From JAICJR01 sp036494715 (lineage in GTDB: Bacteria > Actinomycetota > Thermoleophilia > Solirubrobacterales > Thermoleophilaceae), in the NCBI GenBank assembly GCA_036494715.1, contig DASXNY010000076.1, positions 1 to 64,000 of the forward strand: 64,000 bases of DNA, in the 5' to 3' direction. Of this stretch, positions 23,699 to 31,477 are shown in pieces. Position 1 is the first letter of the stretch, and each line of letters opens with the position of its first letter. The notes under the pieces were generated by a model. That model saw only the letters and a program-made list of their open reading frames with translations, had not been told where the DNA came from and searched no databases. The position numbers were made by a program, and so were the translations under genes.

Positions 23699-24924
23699 CG
23701 ACCCAGAGCGCACCCAGCGGCTTCGACCCCAAGTCCGACGACTTCGTGCGCGACCCCGTGGCCGCCTTCGCGCGCGCCCGCGAGCAGGCGCCCGTCTTCT
23801 ACTACGGGCCGCTCGACATGTGGGTGATCACGCGCTTCGCGGACCTCGACCATTACCTCGCCGACTTCGAGGCGCTGTCGCACAAGACGCTCGCCTCGAC
23901 GCCCGTGCCGCCGGAGTTCCGCGACCGCATCCCGGAGGGCTTCTTCGCCGACAGCTGGATCGCGCTCGACCCACCGCAGCACACGCCGCCGCGCAAGGTC
24001 GCCCAGCGCGGCTTCACGCGGCCCAAGATGCTGGCCCTCGAGCCGCGCATCGAGGCGCTCGCGAACGGCCTGATCGACACGTTCGCGGGCGAGGGCGAGT
24101 GCGACCTGATGGACCGCTACTGCTACGCGCTCACGATCCGCACGCTCTGCCTCCTGTTCGGGCTCGACGAGAGCTGGGAGCCGTTCATGCGCCGCCTGGC
24201 CAAGGCGCACATCAAGGTGCTGAACACGGTGATCGACCCGATGGACGAGCCCGAGCGCGGCGAGGTGTGGGGCGCCTACGCCGACTCGTGGGACGCGCTG
24301 CGCGAGGTGGTGGACGAGCGCACCGCGCACCCGGGCGAGGACATCATCAGCGCGATGGGCACCGCGCAGGGCGCGGACGGCACGCCGCTCATGGGCCGCG
24401 ACCGCGTGGTCTTCCACTGCTGCGAGATCGCGTTCGCGGGCAGCGATACGACCGCCAACCTGATGGCCACCGCGCTGGTGTTCCTGTCCGCGGATCCCGA
24501 GCAGATGGACCTCGTCCAGGCCGACCCGTCCCTGTGGCAAGCGGTGGTGGAGGAGACGCTGCGGCGGCGGCCGTCGGTGGCCGCGGTGCCGCGCATGGCC
24601 ACGCGCGAGCTAGAGATCGCGGGCACCACGATCCCGGCGGGCGCGCGCGTGTGGATGGCGCTCGCGGGCGCGGGCGGCGACCCCGACCACTACAGCGAGC
24701 CCGAGCGCTTCGACGTCCGGCGCGCGAAGCCCGAGGACCACCTCTCGTTCGGCAAGGGCAGGCACTTCTGCATGGGCGCTCCATTGGCCCGCGCGCAGGG
24801 ACGAATCGGTCTCGCGACGCTGATCGCGCGCCTGCCCGGCCTGCGCGTGCTGCCTGGCCAGGAGCTCGAGTTCATCAACAACGTGGGCGCGCCGTCGCGG
24901 CACACGCTGCGCGCGGCCTGGTAG
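23695..24924 (+). CDS. Cytochrome P450
   Basis: 409 residues, a normal bacterial soluble P450. The I-helix reads AFAGSDTTANLM, the K-helix ExxR is EETLRRRP, and the heme loop is FGKGRHFCMGAPLAR with the thiolate ligand Cys359. It should hydroxylate or demethylate a small substrate using electrons from a ferredoxin; no ferredoxin or reductase gene is next to it, so the partner is encoded elsewhere. It is co-translated with the flavoenzyme and shares the tandem-operator promoter, so it is probably in the IclR regulon. It converges on the next gene with no gap. Confidence 0.93.
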   Translation: MTTQSAPSGFDPKSDDFVRDPVAAFARAREQAPVFYYGPLDMWVITRFADLDHYLADFEALSHKTLASTPVPPEFRDRIPEGFFADSWIALDPPQHTPPRKVAQRGFTRPKMLALEPRIEALANGLIDTFAGEGECDLMDRYCYALTIRTLCLLFGLDESWEPFMRRLAKAHIKVLNTVIDPMDEPERGEVWGAYADSWDALREVVDERTAHPGEDIISAMGTAQGADGTPLMGRDRVVFHCCEIAFAGSDTTANLMATALVFLSADPEQMDLVQADPSLWQAVVEETLRRRPSVAAVPRMATRELEIAGTTIPAGARVWMALAGAGGDPDHYSEPERFDVRRAKPEDHLSFGKGRHFCMGAPLARAQGRIGLATLIARLPGLRVLPGQELEFINNVGAPSRHTLRAAW

Positions 24925-26277
24925 CTAGCGCACCCGCGGCACGGACACGGCGATGCTCGTCTGGCTCGACACGCCGTTCAGGCTCTTCGCGCTCAGGAGC
25001 ACCTGGTAGCTGCCCTTGCTCGGCAGCGGCCAGGCGAGCTTGTGGCCGCCACGCAGCAGCGAGCCGCCGTATGTGTAGACGGTCTTCGAGCCGCGCTTGA
25101 CGGTCATCGCGATCGCCGCACGCTTGGAGATCGTGAAGCCGATGCGCAGCTGCTTGGCGTGCTTGTCGATCCGCGAGCGCAGCGACGTGAGCTTGACCGG
25201 CTCGGTCTCGTAGCGGTGGAAGTTCGCGGCCTCCCCGCAGAACGGCTCCTGCCAGCGCGTGCACATCTCGTCGAGGAACGACCCGAACAGCTCGTGGTAG
25301 CTCAGGTCCGACTCGTTGCCCGGCCCCTTCGGCGTGCGGTAGTAGAGCGACCAGGCGCCCGTGTCGTACAGCGGCAGGATCTTGCGCGCCGCCGCCACGC
25401 CCTCGCCCACCAGCTGCGCCGCCGTGCTGTCGCCGCTGTTGGTGGCGTAGGTGTCGAGACCGAGGATCGACTGCGCGTAGGCGTTGCCCACGAGCAGCGA
25501 CGGGTCCTGCGAGTACTGCAGGAAGAACGTTCCCTGCGGCCGGTCGATCTTGATCCCCCACGGCGGCCCGGACTCGAACGCGCCGAGCATCGAGTGGGCG
25601 GCGTCCGTGTACTTCGTCTGCCCGTCGCGCTTGCCGAGCGTGGAGAACGCCTGCATGCCGGTGGCCGTCGCCATCCCTGACACCCAGCCGGGCGGCCCGC
25701 CGGACCAGGGGAAGTAGTACTCGAACGCGAGGAAGCCGTGGCGGGTGACGCCCGTCTGGAGCAGCTCGTCGGCGTAGCTCTCGAGCTGGCCGGCCTTGGG
25801 GTGCTTGAGCTTGAGCAGTCCGTTGAGGTGGCCGAAGTTGGCGAGCGGTTGGAGCTGCCAGCCGGCGCCCGGATAGAACTCGTAGATGATCTGCGAGCCG
25901 GGGAAGGTGGTGCGCGTCCCATACGCCATCGGCCCCTTCTTGCGCGTCCAGAACCAGTCGACGTTGCGCTGGAGGACGAGGAAGGCCGGATAGGCGCGGC
26001 CGCCGAGCAGGTGCCGCTGCGCCAGCGAGCTGAGGCTGGACAGCACGCCCTTCATGTTCGTTTGCGACGACCCGCTCAGATGACGGGCGGCGATCTTGCC
26101 GGTGTTGTACAGGCGCCGCCACGAGGTCGCGTCCGTGGCGGCCTGGCCGCCGCGCGCCTGCAGCGCCTCGAGCGTGGTGATCACGGGGTCGGGCTTCTTC
26201 GCCGCCGCGGCAGTGGCAGGAACGGCCCCGCCGGCGGCGAGCAGCAACAGACAGACGATGATCGCCAGGCGCCTCAC
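24925..26277 (-). CDS. Exported D-glucuronyl C5-epimerase family protein
   Basis: 450 residues. A Sec signal peptide (RLAIIVCLLLLAAGGAVPATAAAA) leads into an all-helical domain. The conserved YDTGAWSLYYRTPKGP followed by DLSYHELFGSFLDEM matches the C-terminal domain of glucuronyl C5-epimerases, whose Tyr residues are catalytic. A small beta-rich C-terminal domain (LSAKSLNGVSSQTSIAVSV) looks like a carbohydrate-side Ig-like module. It may act on a surface or environmental uronic-acid polymer; the epimerase activity is inferred only from the family. It lies 18 bases downstream of the W-rich membrane protein. Confidence 0.75.
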   Translation of the reverse strand: MRRLAIIVCLLLLAAGGAVPATAAAAKKPDPVITTLEALQARGGQAATDATSWRRLYNTGKIAARHLSGSSQTNMKGVLSSLSSLAQRHLLGGRAYPAFLVLQRNVDWFWTRKKGPMAYGTRTTFPGSQIIYEFYPGAGWQLQPLANFGHLNGLLKLKHPKAGQLESYADELLQTGVTRHGFLAFEYYFPWSGGPPGWVSGMATATGMQAFSTLGKRDGQTKYTDAAHSMLGAFESGPPWGIKIDRPQGTFFLQYSQDPSLLVGNAYAQSILGLDTYATNSGDSTAAQLVGEGVAAARKILPLYDTGAWSLYYRTPKGPGNESDLSYHELFGSFLDEMCTRWQEPFCGEAANFHRYETEPVKLTSLRSRIDKHAKQLRIGFTISKRAAIAMTVKRGSKTVYTYGGSLLRGGHKLAWPLPSKGSYQVLLSAKSLNGVSSQTSIAVSVPRVR

Positions 26278-26295
26278 GCCCAGGTTGTAACAGGG

Positions 26296-26964
26296 CTAGT
26301 GCGTTATGGATGCGGCCTGCTCGGCCGGATGCTCTTCCTGCAAGAGCTCGCCCGCCGTGATCGCCACCACGGCCGGCAACAGGAGCGTCGGGATCACGAG
26401 CGGCAGGAGCAGCAGGTGGAGCCAGTCCCAGAGCGTGTTGCCCTGGAAGCCCGTCCAGCTCCAGCCCCAGACGTAGCCGCCCACCGCCGAGACGATGAAG
26501 GCGACGGCCAAGAGGCCGAGCAGCACGTGGTGATGCAGGCGCAGGTCCTTGCGGATCTGCGGCCAGAGCGGGAACGTCGCGACCACGAGCGGGAGCAGCA
26601 GCAAGTTGATCCAGTCCCAGAGCGCGTTGCCCTCGAAGCCGGTCCACTTCCACGGCACGAGGTAGCCCGCGACGGCGATGCCGACGAACGCTGCGAGCAG
26701 CGCCGCCGCGGCGAGCTTGCGGTGGGGATCGAGCTCGTGGCGGCGCGAGACCCAGATCGGCAGCAGCGCGACCGTGACCGGCAGGAGCAGTAGGCTGATC
26801 CAATCCCAGAGCGTGGCCGTGTTGCCGCTGATCCCGGTCCAGGACCAGTGCTGCTGGTAGCCGCCGACCAGCACCGCCGCGACCACGGCCGCGAGCACCA
26901 GCCGGGCCATCCCGATGCGGCGCCGTCTGTTCGAGCTGCTGTAGGCGGTGTACGCGCGAGCCAC
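26296..26964 (-). CDS. Membrane protein with three W-x-W-T-G...LWDW repeats
   Basis: 222 residues with no family I can name. It consists of three copies of a unit of about 64 residues. Each has an Ala/Val-rich membrane helix, then WSWTGISGN, WKWTGFEGN or WSWTGFQGN, then LWDW followed by LLLLP and a second helix (residues about 36-62, 101-125 and 164-188). Six membrane helices are likely, with Trp-rich motifs at the interface. The N-terminus is basic (SSSNRRRRIG). The start is the GTG at 26964, almost on the predicted transcription start; an ATG at 26910 is an alternative. It precedes the epimerase by 18 bases and may be in one operon with it. Confidence 0.7.
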   Translation of the reverse strand: MARAYTAYSSSNRRRRIGMARLVLAAVVAAVLVGGYQQHWSWTGISGNTATLWDWISLLLLPVTVALLPIWVSRRHELDPHRKLAAAALLAAFVGIAVAGYLVPWKWTGFEGNALWDWINLLLLPLVVATFPLWPQIRKDLRLHHHVLLGLLAVAFIVSAVGGYVWGWSWTGFQGNTLWDWLHLLLLPLVIPTLLLPAVVAITAGELLQEEHPAEQAASITH

Positions 26965-26972
26965 CGCGATCC

Positions 26973-27001
26973 ATTCAATGCCCGCGCGGCGCCCCTGTCA
27001 A
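26973..27001 (-). promoter_or_regulatory. Promoter of the W-repeat membrane protein gene
   Basis: On the minus strand a perfect TTGACA (27001-26996) is followed after 17 bases by TTGAAT (26978-26973). Transcription would begin within a few bases of the GTG at 26964, giving a leaderless message. Confidence 0.55.
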
Positions 27002-27016
27002 CGGCGCCTTTGACTT

Positions 27017-28051
27017 CTAGGCGATCTTGAGCACGACGATCACCACGAGCAGCAGGGTGATCAGCGCTCCGGCGGCGATCATGCGCGCGGTGGTGTCCGC
27101 CGCGTCGACCGCCTTCGGCAGCCGCGAGCGGTGACGCCCGGGCGTGTGGGGCGATGGCGGGCCCGGCTGGCGCGCGAGGTCCGCCGCCGACACCGCCGGG
27201 AAGCCGGCGCCGCGGCCGAGAGCGGCATCGCGCTCGGCGAGCGCGCGTGCCGCTGTCTCCACGGCATCGTCCCGTTCGGCCGCGATCGCGTCGCGCTCGC
27301 GCTGTGCCTCGTCGCGGGCGTGGATCGCCGACGCGCGCTCGCGCTCGGCCTCCACGCGCCCCTCCGCCACGGCCGCGCTCTCGGCCTGAGCCTGCTCGCG
27401 GCGGCGCTCGTTCTCCTCACGCGCGCGCAGGGCGCGGTCACGGTCCTCGGAAGCCGCCTCGAGCTCGCGCATCGCCCGATCGCGCTCGCTCAGCGCAGCG
27501 TCCCGCTCGCGCAGCCCCTCGTCGCGCTCGCGCACCACCGCCGCGTCCGCGGCGCGCGCCTCCTCGAGCTCCGCGCGAGCGCGATCGGCGTCGGCCTCCG
27601 CCGCCTGCTTGTCGGCCAGCAGCGCCTCGCGCTCCTCGCGCAGCCAGGCGACCTCGCTGTCGAGCCGACGCCTGCGCGTCTCCGACTCCTCGAGCCGCGT
27701 CCGCAGCGTCGGCTTGCGGCCGGCCGCGGACCGGGACTTCTCCTCCGGCTCGTGCGCCAGCGCCACCACCACGCTCGGCGCCACCGCCAGTTCCGCCTGG
27801 CCGGGATCGGGCGAGTCGCCCTCCCAGGGGAACGCGGCGATCCAATCCTGCCCGTCCTCGGCCGCCCACGGCTTGTGCTCGAGCGTCGCCAGCAGGTTGC
27901 GCTCGCCGTCGTTGGTCTGCACGGTCAGCGCCGGGCGGACGAAGCGCAGCCCGCGCACGCCGTACCAGCGGCCCACTATCTCTAGCCGATCCTCTCCCGT
28001 CTGCTCGAACCTGTCGAGCTGGAAGGCGACCCGCCCGCCATCCGGACTCAC
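27017..28051 (-). CDS. Coiled-coil protein with C-terminal membrane anchor
   Basis: 344 residues, not recognised. The N-terminal 110 residues look like a small beta domain (FEQTGEDRLEIVGRWYGVRGLRF, then LLATLEHKPWAAEDGQDWIAAFPWEG). Residues about 115-285 form a very long charged coiled coil full of RERD and ERDRA heptads. The last 25 residues are a hydrophobic tail anchor (MIAAGALITLLLVVIVVLKIA). The N-terminal domain would face the cytoplasm. The GTG start lies only four bases past the T-tract of the terminator of the preceding gene, which is odd; a start further inside is possible. Confidence 0.75.
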   Translation of the reverse strand: MSPDGGRVAFQLDRFEQTGEDRLEIVGRWYGVRGLRFVRPALTVQTNDGERNLLATLEHKPWAAEDGQDWIAAFPWEGDSPDPGQAELAVAPSVVVALAHEPEEKSRSAAGRKPTLRTRLEESETRRRRLDSEVAWLREEREALLADKQAAEADADRARAELEEARAADAAVVRERDEGLRERDAALSERDRAMRELEAASEDRDRALRAREENERRREQAQAESAAVAEGRVEAERERASAIHARDEAQRERDAIAAERDDAVETAARALAERDAALGRGAGFPAVSAADLARQPGPPSPHTPGRHRSRLPKAVDAADTTARMIAAGALITLLLVVIVVLKIA

Positions 28052-28054
28052 CCC

Positions 28055-28092
28055 AAAAAGGATACGGCGGCGCGCCTTTCGGTCGCGCCGCC
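28055..28092 (-). terminator. Intrinsic terminator on the minus strand
   Basis: A perfect 9-bp GGCGGCGCG/CGCGCCGCC stem (28066-28074 with 28084-28092) is followed on the minus strand by GTATCCTTTTTGG. It ends the membrane protein gene at 28106 and abuts the start of the coiled-coil gene. Confidence 0.7.
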
Positions 28093-28105
28093 GCCTGCTC
28101 GGTGG

Positions 28106-28573
28106 CTAGCCGATGAGTAGAAGAACGAAGGAAGCCAGCACCGCGAAGCCGCCCAGGATGAGCCCGGCGGTGGCCATTCTGCGGCCCTGTTCCGCGGGCG
28201 TGGCGTCGCGCTGAGACAGCGATAGCGCGATCGCCGCCGCCCCCACCCCGAAGACCACTCCGGTCCAGAACACCACGCCGACGATGATCGACACGATGCC
28301 GAGGATCAGCGCGCTGCGGTTGGCGCGCGCGCTCGCGCGACGCTCACGCGGTACGAGCCAGAGCAGAAGACCGGCCATGATCGCCAGGTCCACGACGATG
28401 AACACGATCATGCCGATCACGTCGCTCGTGCTGCCCGGCAGCCAGCCGACCGGCATTCCGATCAGGAGCAGCAGCGCGCACGCGAGCGAGATGTTGCGGT
28501 CCCGCGTGCCGGTAACCGGTGGGGCAGACTCGAGCGGTGAAACGGTGTCAGTTGTGACTGATGGATTGGTCAT
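28106..28573 (-). CDS. Small multi-pass membrane protein
   Basis: 155 residues. A 25-residue Ser/Thr-rich cytoplasmic N-terminus is followed by about four membrane helices: ISLACALLLLIGMPVGWL, VIGMIVFIVVDLAIMAGLLLWLV, SALILGIVSIIVGVVFWTGVVFG and a last one at GLILGGFAVLASFVLLLIG. The loop LSLSQRDATPAEQGRRMATAG resembles the linker of DUF4190-type proteins. Function is unknown. The ATG at 28573 was chosen; the frame is open upstream through nucS but without coding character. A TATAGG box lies about 10 bases before the ATG on the minus strand. Confidence 0.7.
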   Translation of the reverse strand: MTNPSVTTDTVSPLESAPPVTGTRDRNISLACALLLLIGMPVGWLPGSTSDVIGMIVFIVVDLAIMAGLLLWLVPRERRASARANRSALILGIVSIIVGVVFWTGVVFGVGAAAIALSLSQRDATPAEQGRRMATAGLILGGFAVLASFVLLLIG

Positions 28574-28620
28574 GCCCCACCTATACATCAGCTTTGCCCC
28601 ATTTGGGAGAAACTGAGCGG

Positions 28621-29286
28621 CTAGGCAAACAGCGTGAGGTCTGGCTCGCGCTCGCCGCGCAGCACCGCGAGGTCCACCTCGACGCAGTCGATCCCGCGCG
28701 CCTCGGCGAGGACGCGCGCCTGGGGCTTGATCGACTGCGCGGCGAGCACGCCGCGGCACGAGCCCATCGACGGGTCCTGGTGGATGCGCTCGAGGTAGCG
28801 CGTGAGCTGCTCCACCGCGGAGATCGTGCCGAGCCGCTTGATCTCGACGGCGATCCAATCCTCCTCGGCGTCGCGGCACATGAGGTCGACCGGGCCGATG
28901 TCGGTCGGCCACTCGCGGCGGACGAGCCGAAAGCCCTCTCCGCACCAGTCGGGCGTCGCCGCCAGCAGCTCCTGCAACTCGCGCTCGACGCCGTCCTTCT
29001 GGAGCGCGGCCGCCTCGCCCATGTCGTGGGTCGTGTCGGACACGATCTCGGCGAGCCGGATGTCGAGCCGGTCCTCGCCGCCGAGCTTGCGCACGACGAT
29101 CTCGCCGTCGAACTCCTCGATCACGGTCGGCGGCGTCATCCAGTTCTCCGGCTTGTAGCCGCCGGCGTCGGAGTGCACCATCACCGAGCCGTCCGACTTG
29201 AACATCAGCAGCCGCAGCGCCTCCGGGAGGACGGCGGAGAGGCGGCCCGAATAGCGGACCTCGCAGCGTGCGACCACCAAGCGCAT
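28621..29286 (-). CDS. nucS: Mismatch-specific endonuclease NucS/EndoMS
   Basis: 221 residues, full length. The N-terminal DNA-binding half (MRLVVARCEVRYSGRLSAVLP, then FKSDGSVMVHSDAGGYKPENWM) and the C-terminal RecB-like nuclease half are both typical. The catalytic residues are Asp134 in DIGPVDLM and the ExK pair Glu148/Lys150 in AVEIKR. The C-terminus ends in LTLFA, like the short tail that contacts the beta clamp. NucS is the non-canonical mismatch repair nuclease of Actinobacteria and archaea, cutting both strands at G-T, G-G and T-T mismatches. It is a strong marker for an actinobacterial source. Confidence 0.95.
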   Translation of the reverse strand: MRLVVARCEVRYSGRLSAVLPEALRLLMFKSDGSVMVHSDAGGYKPENWMTPPTVIEEFDGEIVVRKLGGEDRLDIRLAEIVSDTTHDMGEAAALQKDGVERELQELLAATPDWCGEGFRLVRREWPTDIGPVDLMCRDAEEDWIAVEIKRLGTISAVEQLTRYLERIHQDPSMGSCRGVLAAQSIKPQARVLAEARGIDCVEVDLAVLRGEREPDLTLFA

Positions 29287-29317
29287 GAGTTGGGCAGCGT
29301 AGGCACGTCATCGGACA

Positions 29318-29339
29318 CGCCGCCCCTCGTCGGGCGGCG
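29318..29339. other. GC-rich hairpin between nucS and the F420-type gene
   Basis: CGCCGCCC pairs with GGGCGGCG around a 6-base loop, in the 91-base divergent gap. No T-run follows, so it is more likely an operator or chance than a terminator. Confidence 0.3.
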
Positions 29340-29377
29340 ACGGGACGGCGTGAGGCGATGTGACAGGATCGTGCCCC

Positions 29378-30250
29378 ATGGACCTCGGGCGCGTTGGAGT
29401 CTGGAGCAGAGAGCTGCGCTTCTACGAGGACCGCGGCGCGGTGACCGAGGCGGCCGCGGAGGTCGAGGAGCTCGGCTATACGGCGATCTTCATCCCGGGC
29501 GGCGCGGGCGGCGACGTCATGGAGAGCTCCCAGCAGCTACTCGAGTCGACTCGGCGAGTACCGGTGGCGCCCGGGATTCTCAACGTCTGGATGCACGACC
29601 CGGAGGAGGTGGCCGGCGCCACCGCCCGCCTCGAGGAGTCGCACCCCGGCCGCTTCGAGCTGGGACTAGGGATCAGCCACGCGCCCGCGGTGAACAAGGA
29701 CGAGCCCGGCCGCTACCGCAAGCCGCTCACGAAGATGCGCAGCTACCTCGACGAGCTCGACTCCGCCTCGCACCCGGTGCCGCCCGAGCGGCGCTTCCTC
29801 GCCGCGCTCGGCCCGAGGATGCTCGAGCTCTCGCGGGACCGCAGCGCCGGCGCCCACCCCTACTTCGTGCCGGTCGAGCACACCTCCTACGCGCGCGAGC
29901 TCCTCGGGCCGGGCGTGCTGCTCGCGCCCGAGCAGGCGGTGCTGCTCGAGACAGACCCCGCCGCGGCACGCGAGGGCGCCCGCGCGCACATGGAGCGCTA
30001 CCTCCAGCTCCCGAACTACACGAACAACCTGCTGCGCCACGGCTTCGCCGAGGACGACCTGCGCGACGGTGGCAGCGACCGCCTGGTCGACGCCATCGTG
30101 GCCTGGGGCGACGAGGCCGCGATCGCCGAGCGCGTGCGCGCCCACCACGAGGCGGGCGCCGACCACGTGTGCATCCAGGTGGTGGGCGTCACGGGCGGAG
30201 GGCTCCCGCGCGAGGCCTGGCGGCGGCTCGCGCCAGCGCTCGCGCGCTGA
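29378..30250 (+). CDS. LLM class F420-dependent-type oxidoreductase
   Basis: 290 residues with the luciferase-like TIM-barrel pattern: LGRVGVWSRELRFYE, EELGYTAIFIPGG, GILNVWMHDPEEVA and FELGLGISHAPAVNK. The C-terminal helix region AIVAWGDEAAIAERVRAHHEAGADHVCIQVVG is typical of the TIGR03620-like F420 group. Such enzymes use F420 or FMN to oxidise or reduce small substrates. The ATG at 29378 is preferred over a GTG six codons upstream. It is transcribed away from nucS and ends 33 bases from the convergent MFS gene. Confidence 0.87.
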   Translation: MDLGRVGVWSRELRFYEDRGAVTEAAAEVEELGYTAIFIPGGAGGDVMESSQQLLESTRRVPVAPGILNVWMHDPEEVAGATARLEESHPGRFELGLGISHAPAVNKDEPGRYRKPLTKMRSYLDELDSASHPVPPERRFLAALGPRMLELSRDRSAGAHPYFVPVEHTSYARELLGPGVLLAPEQAVLLETDPAAAREGARAHMERYLQLPNYTNNLLRHGFAEDDLRDGGSDRLVDAIVAWGDEAAIAERVRAHHEAGADHVCIQVVGVTGGGLPREAWRRLAPALAR

Positions 30251-30283
30251 GATCAGAGACGCGCGCCGGTCCGCTCGCGACGG

Positions 30284-31477
30284 CTAGTCCCCGCGCCTGC
30301 CGAGCGAGAGAGCCGGGATCAGGCGCGGGCGGCGCCCGGCTGAGCCCTCGCCCACCGGAGCCGCGGCGGGAGCGAGCACCATGACCAGCACCCCGGCGAG
30401 CGTCAGCAGCAGGCAGGCGAAGCGCAGCGACGTGAGCTGCGCCGCGCCGCCGATGATGGGCGGACCGGCGAGGAAGCCGAGATACCCGAGCGAGCTGACC
30501 GCCGCGAGCGCCGGGCCCGTTGAGACGCCCGGCTCGTCGGCCCCCGAGCGGAAGAGCGTGGGCACGACGCCCGCGAGGCCGAGGCCGAGCGCCAGGAAGC
30601 CGGCCACAGCGGCGGGTGCGCTGCCCGCGGCGAGCCCGGCCGCGAAGCCGACCGCGGCGAGCGCGCCCGAGCGTCGCAGCAGTCCTACCGCGCCCCAGCG
30701 CTTCCAGAGCGGGTCGGCCAGCAGCCGGCCACTGCCCATGCCGACGCTGAACACCGCGTAGGCCACGGCGCCGAGCGCGGCGGAGCCGGCGAGGTCGTCG
30801 CGGACGAGCTTGGCGCTCCAGTCGGAGGCGCCGCCCTCGGCGACGAGACAGAAGAAGCAGGCGACGCCGAGCAGCAGCAAGCGTCGCGGCATCCGCGTCC
30901 AGCGCATCCGCGGGGCGCCGGCGTCGGGATCCTCGTCGCGCCGCAGCAGCGGCGGAATCGCGCTTAGGCCGATGGCCGCGAACAGGATGCCCGCCGCGGC
31001 GAGGTGCGGCAGCGGGGCCACGTCGAGGCCCGCCGCGAGCGCGCCGAGCGAGGCGCCTGCGAAGCCGCCGAACGAGAACGCGGCGTGCAGCGACGAGAGG
31101 ATCGGCTTGCGCAGGTGGCGCTCGATCGAGACGCCCTGGACGTTCATCACGGTGTCGAGGGTGGCGTTGGCAAAGCCGACGACGAGCAGGGCGAGCGCGA
31201 GCCCGGGCACCGAGCGCGCCAGCGCCGGCAACATGACCGCGAGCGCGAGAGCGGCCACACCGAGCAGGCAGAACGTCCGGCTCGAGCGTCCGGGCAGCAC
31301 GCGGCCGACGATCGGGAAGGCGAGCGTGGCGCCGACCGCGGGGGCGAGCAGCGCGAGCCCGAGCGAGCCGGTGCTGGCGCCGACGCGGTCCGACAGCGCC
31401 GGGATGCGCGACGCCCACGACGCGAACAGCGCGCCGTTGACGAAGAAGACGACGGTGATCGCCGCGCGCGGACTCAC
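30284..31477 (-). CDS. MFS transporter
   Basis: 397 residues, about 12 membrane helices. The N-terminal half starts ITVVFFVNGALFASWASRIPALSDRVG, close to the YbjJ/fucose-permease-like group, and includes GFANATLDTVMNVQGVSIER. The loop between helices 6 and 7 is short and charged (LLRRDEDPDAGAPRMRWTRMPRR). The substrate is not predictable; sugars are a common theme of the group. The GTG start overlaps the stop of the DeoR regulator, so the pair is one transcript and the regulator probably controls the transporter. Confidence 0.88.
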   Translation of the reverse strand: MSPRAAITVVFFVNGALFASWASRIPALSDRVGASTGSLGLALLAPAVGATLAFPIVGRVLPGRSSRTFCLLGVAALALAVMLPALARSVPGLALALLVVGFANATLDTVMNVQGVSIERHLRKPILSSLHAAFSFGGFAGASLGALAAGLDVAPLPHLAAAGILFAAIGLSAIPPLLRRDEDPDAGAPRMRWTRMPRRLLLLGVACFFCLVAEGGASDWSAKLVRDDLAGSAALGAVAYAVFSVGMGSGRLLADPLWKRWGAVGLLRRSGALAAVGFAAGLAAGSAPAAVAGFLALGLGLAGVVPTLFRSGADEPGVSTGPALAAVSSLGYLGFLAGPPIIGGAAQLTSLRFACLLLTLAGVLVMVLAPAAAPVGEGSAGRRPRLIPALSLGRRGD

